Assembly: GCA_002796045.1 (NCBI GenBank)
Contig: PCVM01000085.1
Location: forward strand, 1 to 5,285
Reading direction: 5' to 3'
Length of the DNA: 5,285 nt
Source: Candidatus Roizmanbacteria bacterium CG11_big_fil_rev_8_21_14_0_20_36_8
Lineage (GTDB): Bacteria; Patescibacteriota; Microgenomatia; UBA1406; GWC2-37-13
Shown: positions 1 to 5,151 of the stretch, in pieces
Layout: every line of letters starts with the position of its first letter
How positions within the stretch are numbered: position 1 is the stretch's first letter
Notes under the pieces: generated by a model
Seen by the model: only the letters and a program-made list of their open reading frames with translations
Databases searched by the model: none
Told to the model about the DNA's origin: nothing
Program-made: the position numbers and the translations under genes

Positions 1-185
1 TGTTTTAAGTCACTTTGTTTGATTTCTCTAAGTGATTGTGAAAGCCTAGAATTTATTCGAAATTTTGATGAAGGACTTTGTGGAAATGTAGTGTCCATCA
101 GCGGAGCATAGTATGCAATATACGGCTTTTTTAATTGATAAATAATTTTTCTAAGCAAAGATCTAAAGGCTAATTTCAAATGCAT
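1..185 (-). CDS. Unrecognised protein, N-terminal part (runs off left edge)
   Basis: An open frame starts at the ATG at 185-183 and stays open for 61 codons to the window edge, so the C-terminus is missing. It begins 29 bp after the stop of the aldo/keto reductase on the same strand and is probably the fifth gene of the operon. Residues 1-20 form a basic, leucine-rich stretch (Lys4, Arg8, Arg12, Lys13, Lys19, Lys20) that could be an amphipathic helix. An aromatic segment PYIAYYAP follows at 21-28, then a Ser/Pro-rich segment at 36-42 and a second basic stretch. No signal peptide or full membrane span is visible. There is no clear Shine-Dalgarno site; the leader is A/T only just before the ATG. 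I do not recognise the family. The coding call rests on the open frame, the tight spacing and a composition like its neighbours. Confidence 0.6.
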   Translation of the reverse strand, partial: MHLKLAFRSLLRKIIYQLKKPYIAYYAPLMDTTFPQSPSSKFRINSRLSQSLREIKQSDLK

Positions 186-214
186 GATTATTTTTTTATA
201 AAGTAAACTAATTT

Positions 215-1198
215 TTACCAGCGAAAATGTACTTGTTCCTTTGCATATTGATTATAGACATCAGTGACGCTATCCATGATTATTGGATTTATTGTTTTAC
301 AATTACTTGCTAGGCTATTTTCTAAAATTTGTTTAGGAGTTTTTCCACCAGCAATAACTGTTGAAACACCTTTTTGCATCAAAATCCAACGCAAGGCAAA
401 CTGAGCCATTGATATCTCTTTTGGTTTTATTTTTTTCAGTTTTTCAACTGCTTTTAGTCCAATTTTGTAATTAATTCCAGCAAATGTTTCTCCTACATCA
501 AATTTTTCACCATTGCGATTATATTTGCGATGATCATTATTAGGAAATCTTGAAAACAAATTAAATTTCCCTGTTAGTAAGCCACTAGCAAGTGGGACTC
601 TTACTATAACACCAATATTGCGTTTTTTTGCTTCGTTGAAAAAAAGTTCCATTGGTCTTTGGCGAAACATATTAAAAATAATTTGAACGGTTGATACATT
701 TGGATATTCAATAGCTTTTAGTCCTTCTTCTACTTTTTCTACACTTACACCATAAAATTTTATTTTTTTTCTTTTAACTAGTTCATCTAAATATGAGAAA
801 ACCTCTGGTTTGTAGTAGATTTCAGTTGGTGGCGTATGCAATTGCAACAGATCTAGACATTGAGTATTGAGATTCTTACAACTTCTGTCCACAAATGAAA
901 ATAAGTTATCTTTTGAGTAATTATCCACAATATGTGGTGATAGCCTGCGTCCAATTTTAGTAGCAACAAAGGTTCGAGTTTTAGTTTTACTCAGATATTC
1001 TCCAATTAATTTTTCGCTTCTTCCATCACCGTACACATCTGCGGTGTCGATAAAATTTATTCCGGCCTCAGGTAAGCACGCTAGCGCAGCGTGCGCTTGT
1101 TCTTCTGTAACATCTCCCCATTCAGATCCAATAGCCCAGCTACCATAACCAATTTCTGATACTTTAAATCCTGTTTTTCCTAAAAGACGATATTTCAT
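215..1198 (-). CDS. Aldo/keto reductase family protein
   Basis: A complete 327-residue protein, normal length for the bacterial aldo/keto reductase superfamily (cytosolic NAD(P)H-dependent TIM-barrel oxidoreductases that reduce aldehydes, ketones or sugars). Visible signatures in order: the start strand RLLGKTGFKVSEIGYGSWAI at 4-23; NFIDTADVYGDGRSE at 48-62, giving catalytic Asp51 and Tyr56; ATK with Lys81; LLQLH with His121. These four residues form the expected Asp-Tyr-Lys-His tetrad. VPLASGLLTGKF at 201-212 and AGGKTPKQILEN at 283-294 match the usual cofactor-binding segments. The ATG at 1198 gives the canonical N-terminus, with a weak AAAGAA ribosome site about six bases upstream. It lies 21 bp after the glycerophosphotransferase-like gene and is probably co-transcribed with it. 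Family certain; substrate unknown. From context I infer reduction of a sugar or aldehyde feeding glycan modification, but AKRs are promiscuous and common. Confidence 0.95.
   Translation of the reverse strand: MKYRLLGKTGFKVSEIGYGSWAIGSEWGDVTEEQAHAALACLPEAGINFIDTADVYGDGRSEKLIGEYLSKTKTRTFVATKIGRRLSPHIVDNYSKDNLFSFVDRSCKNLNTQCLDLLQLHTPPTEIYYKPEVFSYLDELVKRKKIKFYGVSVEKVEEGLKAIEYPNVSTVQIIFNMFRQRPMELFFNEAKKRNIGVIVRVPLASGLLTGKFNLFSRFPNNDHRKYNRNGEKFDVGETFAGINYKIGLKAVEKLKKIKPKEISMAQFALRWILMQKGVSTVIAGGKTPKQILENSLASNCKTINPIIMDSVTDVYNQYAKEQVHFRW
1076..1094. repeat. GC-rich perfect hairpin inside the AKR gene
   Basis: GCACGCT (1076-1082) and AGCGTGC (1088-1094) form a perfect 7-bp inverted repeat with a 5-base loop. 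It covers Ala-rich codons around residues 35-41 of the reductase. It is the most GC-rich spot I noticed in the AT-rich operon. There is no T-run beside it, so it is not a canonical terminator. It may affect the mRNA near the 5' end of the gene or may only reflect Ala and His codons. Confidence 0.5.
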
Positions 1199-1219
1199 TT
1201 TTAATTCTTTGTAAAATAA

Positions 1220-2554
1220 TTATATATTAATTCTGGCAGAAAAATTTATTATATCATTCTTATATTTACCATTTCTTTTGAACAAATATCTCCATAATTT
1301 GTTTATAAGTGAATTTTCACGATGCATTAACTCAAGTGTGTAACTTTCAAGTTCTTGCAAAAAAATATTTCCAGCTGTGCCATTGTTATTATGGAATACA
1401 TAAGAAACAGTTTCTTTTCGTTTTAATTTAATTTCCAAAGATTCATTTGTTAGAGTAAGTTTTTTGATTAATGAATTTAATTCTGAAAAATTTTTTGCAA
1501 CATAGGAAACAGCTGCTACTTGTTCTATTGTAGGAAAAAATTTTCCCCATAAGCCAGTTGAGTTATCTGGGTATAAATATATTGCCGGCTTACCAAGAGA
1601 CATAAAATCTACTGAGATTGTCGAAAGATCTGTAACTAAGACATCTCCTGCGATAATAGTTTTGTTTGGTCCGTAATATGATGATGAGCTCGAATCATCA
1701 AAATACATATTTGGAAATTTTTTAATTGTACGAATAATTTTTGGTTTTATATCATATTGGTAAATACAAATTGGATGAGGTCGAATAATTAGGTTTAAAT
1801 TATTTGATTTAATAAATTCACAGAATTTTTCTAAGTTTAAGACGTCTTTATTTCTTTTTCCAATTGGCCAAATCTTTAATGATTCCCAACTCGGTGCATA
1901 CACCACCGTTTTTTGCAACGGATTTAATTTAAATTGTTTTAAAATATGTTTTTTATTTAGTTCTTTTGTGTATAGTGAATCGTTCAAAACTCTACCTGTC
2001 ATACGAATTCTGGAATCTTTTGGATTTATTTTTGTGTGTCTAATTACTTCGTCAAAAAGTAATTTTCCTGAGATGAAGATTCTGTCATATGAATAAAATG
2101 ATGCCATATTTTCACTATTAAAATATGAGGCTGGACCAATTTTAAATAATTCACCGTGAAATATCTGGATCAGATGAGGGCCCATTGCTTTTTCAAGAAT
2201 TGGTAATGGATGATCAAGCAACCACATAGCCCGATTTTTGTATATCTTTTTTATTAAATAAATAAATTTAATAAATTCACTAGTCCATTTTTCATGAGTA
2301 ATATGCTCATCAGGATCTAATTTACAATCAGGGTAACAATTTTCAAGATAATGTGTTGTAAAGGGGACATTATATACAACTTTATTTTTTATCCATTTAG
2401 GAGCATTTTGGTAGCTTGATAATCTGGAATAAACCATTATTGGTAGAACAACATCTGAATTTTCTAAGTTCTTGTAGTAAACATCCATGTTTCTTCCACA
2501 TCCAAGATCTGACTCAATCGCCATAATTAGGCATGGATATTTGTTATACTTCAT
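1220..2554 (-). CDS. CDP-glycerol glycerophosphotransferase-family protein (TagB/TagF-like)
   Basis: A complete 444-residue protein. The C-terminal two thirds carry the signatures of the CDP-glycerol:poly(glycerophosphate) glycerophosphotransferase family (Pfam Glyphos_transf): IFHGE at 131-135 with the conserved His133; TGRVLND at 186-192; YAPSWES at 219-225; LIIRPHP at 255-261; DVLVTDLSTISVDF at 304-317; YLYPD at 326-330. Members have a GT-B-like fold and transfer glycerol- or ribitol-phosphate from the CDP-alcohol to teichoic acids or capsular glycans, usually at the inner membrane face. Residues 1-120 are divergent, with DVVLPIMVYSR at 34-44. No transmembrane segment is seen, and the tail from about 410 is basic. 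The ATG overlaps the upstream TGA as ATGA, and an AGAAAG site five bases before it supports this start and translational coupling to the nucleotidyltransferase. Family call strong; the transferred alcohol phosphate and acceptor are unknown. Confidence 0.88.
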   Translation of the reverse strand: MKYNKYPCLIMAIESDLGCGRNMDVYYKNLENSDVVLPIMVYSRLSSYQNAPKWIKNKVVYNVPFTTHYLENCYPDCKLDPDEHITHEKWTSEFIKFIYLIKKIYKNRAMWLLDHPLPILEKAMGPHLIQIFHGELFKIGPASYFNSENMASFYSYDRIFISGKLLFDEVIRHTKINPKDSRIRMTGRVLNDSLYTKELNKKHILKQFKLNPLQKTVVYAPSWESLKIWPIGKRNKDVLNLEKFCEFIKSNNLNLIIRPHPICIYQYDIKPKIIRTIKKFPNMYFDDSSSSSYYGPNKTIIAGDVLVTDLSTISVDFMSLGKPAIYLYPDNSTGLWGKFFPTIEQVAAVSYVAKNFSELNSLIKKLTLTNESLEIKLKRKETVSYVFHNNNGTAGNIFLQELESYTLELMHRENSLINKLWRYLFKRNGKYKNDIINFSARINI

Positions 2555-3291
2555 AGGTACTTTCTAAAATTTTTCTTTGCAAATTTTAAATCATCTTCAG
2601 TATCTACCTCACACCAGAAATCACTTGTATCAGTTTCTACGAAATATATATCTTTACCCTGGTTTATCAGATTTTGATAGGCCATTTCTGCATATTCATT
2701 TTTGTGATTTGGAGTATATTCGCTCAATGAGGCACAGACTTTTATTGAAGCTTCGGCAGAAATATACTCAATGCCTTTTGCCTCTCCAAATGCAATTTTA
2801 TTGGAAATATCCTTTCCATATTGGATGATAGTGTTGTTCTTGGCATTCACTTCAACAGAAAATTCCTCAAGTGTTTTTTTTTGTTTTTTTTGTACAACTG
2901 AAATTGGAGATTTTCTTTGTTTTAATATTTTTTTAATAATATTTGGAGTGTAGAGTAAATCTCCTTCAAGTCTTAAAAAATCTTTATTTTTTACATGTTC
3001 ACGAGCCAAGAAATATGAGTAGATACTATTGGTTGTATTAAATTTATTATTGTAAATAAATTTAATAGAAAGTTTTGGAAACATTTTTTTGCTGAATGAA
3101 ATAATTTTATCTGCTTTATATCCAGTGACAAAAATAAATTTTGAAATGCCACACTTTTGCAGGGTATTAATTGAGTACCAGAGAATTGGTTTATTTTTGA
3201 CTACTAATAGACTTTTTGGAGTTTGCTTTCCAAGTGTCTTCATCCTTTTTCCAATTCCAGCGAGTAGTATTAAAGCAGTAACATTTGACAT
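2551..3291 (-). CDS. LicC-like CTP-dependent nucleotidyltransferase
   Basis: A complete 246-residue protein with the nucleotidyltransferase (GT-A-like) fold. Visible motifs: LLAGIGKRM at 9-17, the nucleotide-binding loop (LxAGxGxRm); TPKSLL at 24-29; VTGYKADKI at 55-63; NTTNSIYS at 85-92; EGDLLY at 109-114 with probable metal ligand Asp111; FWCEVDTEDDL at 225-235 with a second acidic cluster. The NSIYS motif together with the WxEVDTxxDL end is typical of the phosphocholine, phosphoethanolamine and related phospho-alcohol cytidylyltransferases (LicC type) more than of sugar-1-phosphate enzymes, though hexose-phosphate substrates are possible. Expected reaction: phospho-alcohol + CTP to CDP-alcohol + PPi, in the cytosol. 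The ATG at 3291 gives the canonical short N-terminus but has no clear ribosome site. Its stop overlaps the next gene as ATGA, so it probably feeds that transferase. Two long A-runs (A8 and A9 on the coding strand) encode QKKQKK at 134-139. Confidence 0.9.
   Translation of the reverse strand: MSNVTALILLAGIGKRMKTLGKQTPKSLLVVKNKPILWYSINTLQKCGISKFIFVTGYKADKIISFSKKMFPKLSIKFIYNNKFNTTNSIYSYFLAREHVKNKDFLRLEGDLLYTPNIIKKILKQRKSPISVVQKKQKKTLEEFSVEVNAKNNTIIQYGKDISNKIAFGEAKGIEYISAEASIKVCASLSEYTPNHKNEYAEMAYQNLINQGKDIYFVETDTSDFWCEVDTEDDLKFAKKNFRKYL
2874..2891. repeat. Paired T9/T8 homopolymer runs in the nucleotidyltransferase gene
   Basis: On the plus strand nine T (2874-2882), one G and eight T (2884-2891) follow one another; on the coding strand these are A8-C-A9, read as Gln-Lys-Lys-Gln-Lys-Lys. 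They are the densest homopolymer pair I saw in the window. Such tracts are slippage-prone, so length changes here would inactivate the enzyme. Confidence 0.6.
3036..3067. repeat. 13-bp perfect AT-only inverted repeat in coding sequence
   Basis: TATTAAATTTATT (3036-3048) and AATAAATTTAATA (3055-3067) are exact reverse complements separated by six bases. The repeat lies inside the nucleotidyltransferase gene over the codons just before the conserved NSIYS motif (about residues 77-87). It has no GC pairs, so the RNA hairpin would be weak for its length. It may be only a by-product of AT-rich Lys/Phe/Ile/Asn codons. Confidence 0.5.
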
Positions 3292-3299
3292 AGGACATT

Positions 3300-3322
3300 A
3301 ATAAAAACAAGTTTTTTTTATT
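3300..3322. repeat. AT-only inverted repeat between methyltransferase and nucleotidyltransferase genes
   Basis: AATAAAAA (3300-3307) and TTTTTATT (3315-3322) are reverse complements around a 7-base loop. They fill most of the 26-bp gap and include the methyltransferase stop codon. With no GC pairs and no following T-run on the minus strand, this is a poor terminator. At most it is a weak attenuation or processing site. Confidence 0.3.
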
Positions 3323-3560
3323 CTGATATTTGTGATAATGTTGGCCATCTATGTTTGAATGTAAAATTATAAAAAGAATTGAGTTTGCTCAGTAGATTAA
3401 GTTTATTTTTTGGTTTTTGACAAAGAATTATTGTTCTCCACGTATTATTGTTCCATCGACTGCCGTCGTAATCTCCATATAGGTTTTCAATGTGGAATCC
3501 AATTGATTCCAACATTTGTTTATATTGACCAAGAGTATATTCAATCATGAAAAGATGCAA
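3318..3560 (-). CDS. SAM methyltransferase, C-terminal part (out of frame with its N-terminal part)
   Basis: This frame carries the missing C-terminal end of the methyltransferase described at 3545-4210. If read alone it could start at TTG 3560 (80 residues) or ATG 3548, but neither has a well-spaced ribosome site. The frame is open back to 3580. HLFMIEYTLGQYKQMLESIG, followed by FHIENLYGDYDGS and WRTIILCQKP, matches the usual end of class I methyltransferases: an aromatic/Tyr-Thr strand, a helix ending in xxGF, a Tyr-Gly-Asp-Asp/Phe-Asp-Gly strand, and an Arg-rich last strand. The final 30 or so residues after QKP are a basic and aromatic tail. A -1 shift on the A7 run at 3574-3580 would join it to the upstream part as one protein of about 297 residues. 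It is probably not an independent gene. Confidence 0.6.
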   Translation of the reverse strand: MHLFMIEYTLGQYKQMLESIGFHIENLYGDYDGSRWNNNTWRTIILCQKPKNKLNLLSKLNSFYNFTFKHRWPTLSQISE

Positions 3561-4210
3561 TACTCCTGATTTATTTTTTTACTCCAAATTTTATGAGTAT
3601 GTCCAATTTGAGATTCTTTGGAATACGTATTTGTTTCTGTTATAGATACAGAATCTAGGTCATATCTAAGTTTAGTTTCATATAATTCATTTGCAAGTTT
3701 TTCCCCATCTTTGAGCGCATTTTTAGCAAGATCATGCGAATTAATAACATCAATTAAAAATTTTCCTCCAGGTTTCAAGGCTGCAAAAATATTTTTTAGG
3801 ACATTTATATTCTCATCGTGTGGAAAGTATCCGAAGGAAGAGAACATTGATATTATTGAATCAAAAGAATGTTGCATTTTTAGCAATCTCATATCCCTTT
3901 CTATAAATTTAGTAGAAATATTTTGTTTTTTTGCTTCTTTTCTAGCAATATTTAGGAAGTATTTTGAAAAGTCTAAACCAGTTATGTTGAATTTTTGTTT
4001 AGCAAGTTCAAGAGTGTGTCTACCATGACCACATCCGAGATCTAATATTTTTTGGTTGCGATTTAAAGAAATGCTTTTTTTTAGAAATTCTACTTCGAAA
4101 AGTGTTCTCTCTATTGGTAGTTGTGGTAAATATACAGTGTAATAATTTTTATCAAATTGATTTTTCCACCAAAACTTTGGGATTTCAGATTTTTTAGTTT
4201 TTACTAACAT
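3545..4210 (-). CDS. Class I SAM-dependent methyltransferase, frameshifted near its C-terminus
   Basis: A 221-residue frame with a clear Rossmann-type SAM-binding domain. The N-terminal segment FWWKNQFDKNYYTVYLPQLP (13-32) and ERTLFEVEFL (34-43) resembles the usual entry of this group. Motif I is ILDLGCGHGRH at 55-65; GLD at 78-80 gives the ribose-binding acidic residue; ERD is at 104-106; SFDSIISMFSSFGYF at 115-129; LKPGGKFLIDV at 145-155. After THKIWSKK (205-212) the frame runs into nine non-matching residues and a stop, while the expected C-terminus continues in another frame (3318-3560). The change falls on seven T (3574-3580, A7 in the mRNA). One extra A, or a -1 slip, restores a continuous protein. 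The ATG at 4210 has no ribosome site; see the alternative start at 4259. It is first in the operon, 26 bp before the nucleotidyltransferase. Substrate unknown; a small molecule or glycan substituent is likely from context. Confidence 0.85.
   Translation of the reverse strand: MLVKTKKSEIPKFWWKNQFDKNYYTVYLPQLPIERTLFEVEFLKKSISLNRNQKILDLGCGHGRHTLELAKQKFNITGLDFSKYFLNIARKEAKKQNISTKFIERDMRLLKMQHSFDSIISMFSSFGYFPHDENINVLKNIFAALKPGGKFLIDVINSHDLAKNALKDGEKLANELYETKLRYDLDSVSITETNTYSKESQIGHTHKIWSKKINQEYCIFS
3574..3580 (-). other. A7 slippery heptamer / frameshift point in the methyltransferase
   Basis: In the mRNA the zero frame reads AGT-AAA-AAA-ATA. After a -1 slip on the lysine codons the next codons are AAT-AAA-TCA-GGA-GTA-TTG-CAT, giving Ser-Lys-Lys-Asn-Lys-Ser-Gly-Val-Leu-His and then the conserved C-terminus. 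Ribosomal -1 slippage, transcriptional slippage adding one A, a true one-base deletion, and a homopolymer sequencing error would all look the same here. An AGGAG motif lies just downstream, not upstream where a stimulating Shine-Dalgarno would be expected, so it gives no support to programmed shifting. Confidence 0.6.
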
Positions 4211-4259
4211 ATTGAAGTTGTCGAGTACATTCGGCGGATTTAATTTGTTTGCCTTTCAT
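4194..4259 (-). CDS. Possible 21-codon leader ORF or true N-terminus of the methyltransferase
   Basis: An ATG at 4259-4257 is preceded by AAGGAT with about eight bases between, a better ribosome site than that of the annotated start. It opens a frame of 21 residues (beginning MKGKQIKSAE) that ends at TAA 4196-4194, overlapping the methyltransferase start by 17 bases. It may be a leader peptide coupled to the methyltransferase. Alternatively, loss of one base from the AAAAA just before its stop would fuse it in frame to Thr-Lys-Lys-Ser-Glu-Ile-Pro of the methyltransferase, adding an N-terminal extension. The peptide has no recognisable motif. Confidence 0.3.
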   Translation of the reverse strand: MKGKQIKSAECTRQLQYVSKN

Positions 4260-4425
4260 ATCTTTTATCCTTGAAAAAACATCTATTTTTTAAAAGATGC
4301 ATGCCAATTTTACTATACCTTTACTTTATGCGCTACAGATGTTTATGACCAGGACAGGATAATTAGTTTTTTACAAAATATGCTATATTATTCTACGCGC
4401 AGTATTATAATGTTATGGAATTCGT
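4211..4425. promoter_or_regulatory. Divergent intergenic region with weak promoter candidates
   Basis: This 215-bp region separates the minus operon from the plus-strand methyltransferase and should hold both promoters. ATTATAAT at 4404-4411 contains a perfect TATAAT on the plus strand (4406-4411) and another on the minus strand (4409-4404). Neither has a good -35 at 16-18 bp, and the plus copy would leave only about eight bases of leader before the ATG at 4426. A TATAGT on the minus strand (4317-4312) sits upstream of the operon, also with a poor -35. An imperfect hairpin CATCT (4280-4284)/AGATG (4295-4299) is followed on the minus strand by T6 and looks like a weak terminator or attenuator. 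No RNA gene or riboswitch is recognised. Confidence 0.3.
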
Positions 4426-5112
4426 ATGTTTGGTATCAAAACGAAATTAAAAAAAATATTTAGAAGCAAATTTATTCATAATATATCAAATAATGGTAAA
4501 ATTTCTGATTTAATGTCTGTTTTTCAAGCAGATGAGTATGGTCATGAGTGTAATACTAAAAAAGCTGATTTAGGTTATGGATGGATTCATTATGGTTTAA
4601 TTAGACAACAAAAACCAAAGAATGTATTGTGTATTGGATCTCGCTATGGTTTTGTTCCTGCCGTTTTAACTCAGGCGTGTAAAGACAATGAATTTGGTCA
4701 CGTTGATTTTGTGGATGCAGGTTTTGATTTAGATGATAAAGGAGGTTGGACAGGGGTTGGGTATTGGAAAACTGAAAAAGGGAGGAATTGTTTCAATAGT
4801 TTTGGTTTGGGAAGCTATATTACTTTGTTTGTAACTACAACGCTTAAATTTTCAAAAAGATTTCCAAACAGAACTTATGACTATATTTATATTGATGGAG
4901 ATCACTCGTTTGATGGAGTTGTTTTAGATTTTAAATTATTCATACCGATGCTAAATAAAGGTGGATATATTGTTTTTCATGATATTTGTGTAAAGGGAAA
5001 TAAGTCTGAAGGTGAGTACGGTGTTTGGAAACTTTGGAACAAGCTTGAAAAAGAATTTAAAGGAATAAAAATTAATTACGTTGGATCTGGTTTAGGTATA
5101 GTTCAGAAATAA
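4426..5112 (+). CDS. Class I SAM-dependent methyltransferase (Methyltransf_24-like)
   Basis: A complete 228-residue protein transcribed away from the operon. The first 17 residues are basic (MFGIKTKLKKIFRSKF). GWIHYGLIR at 52-60 leads into VLCIGSRYGFVP at 67-78, a motif I of the EIGSRYG type rather than DxGxGxG. VDFVDAG is at 93-99. YDYIYIDGDHSFDGVVLDFK at 151-170, then LNKGGYIVFHDI at 176-187, is the hallmark of the Methyltransf_24/CmcI-like group of SAM-dependent (often metal-assisted) methyltransferases common in surface-glycan and O-antigen loci; Asp158 and Asp186 are candidate metal or catalytic residues. The ATG at 4426 is preceded by GGA six bases upstream, a weak ribosome site; the earlier ATG at 4415 is out of frame and soon stops. 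It shares no close similarity with the operon's methyltransferase. Probably methylates a sugar or nucleotide-sugar; the acceptor is not readable from sequence. Confidence 0.88.
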   Translation: MFGIKTKLKKIFRSKFIHNISNNGKISDLMSVFQADEYGHECNTKKADLGYGWIHYGLIRQQKPKNVLCIGSRYGFVPAVLTQACKDNEFGHVDFVDAGFDLDDKGGWTGVGYWKTEKGRNCFNSFGLGSYITLFVTTTLKFSKRFPNRTYDYIYIDGDHSFDGVVLDFKLFIPMLNKGGYIVFHDICVKGNKSEGEYGVWKLWNKLEKEFKGIKINYVGSGLGIVQK

Positions 5113-5129
5113 CTTGAAAGTTTTCTAGA

Positions 5130-5151
5130 CAAAACAGATTTTAGTGTTTTG
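5130..5151. repeat. Hairpin between convergent genes
   Basis: CAAAACA (5130-5136) and TGTTTTG (5145-5151) form a perfect 7-bp stem with an 8-base loop that contains the stop codon of the minus-strand gene entering from the right. It lies 18 bases after the end of the plus-strand methyltransferase, where a bidirectional terminator would be expected. There is no T-run immediately after it on either strand, so it is not a canonical rho-independent terminator. Confidence 0.35.

Noticed and set aside
1808..2280. A 14-base direct repeat TTTAATAAATTCAC at 1808-1821 and 2267-2280
   Set aside because: Both copies encode Glu-Phe-Ile-Lys within the glycerophosphotransferase-like gene using common AT-rich codons; chance repetition explains it.
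2577..2828. Plus-strand open frame of 83 codons
   Set aside because: It lies wholly antisense to the well-supported nucleotidyltransferase; its composition (many His, Leu, Arg, Tyr) is that of a reverse-frame shadow and it has no motif.
2771..2953. Plus-strand open frame of 60 codons rich in Phe
   Set aside because: Antisense to the nucleotidyltransferase; the Phe and Cys runs only mirror the Lys-coding A-runs of the real gene.
3089..3301. Plus-strand open frame of 70 codons
   Set aside because: Antisense to the conserved N-terminus of the nucleotidyltransferase; no independent coding evidence.
3546..3575. AGGAG motif near 3565 as a ribosome site for an independent C-terminal gene
   Set aside because: It is only about two bases from the TTG at 3560 and about 14 from the ATG at 3548, both poor spacings, and the encoded product is only the tail of a methyltransferase.
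3618..4028. Plus-strand open frame of 136 codons
   Set aside because: Antisense to the SAM-binding domain of the methyltransferase, which carries clear motifs; the Ser/Phe-rich product looks like a shadow.
4280..4299. CATCT/AGATG hairpin with T6 as a firm rho-independent terminator
   Set aside because: The stem has only five pairs with two G-C and lies upstream of the operon with no gene before it on that strand; mentioned only within the intergenic entry.
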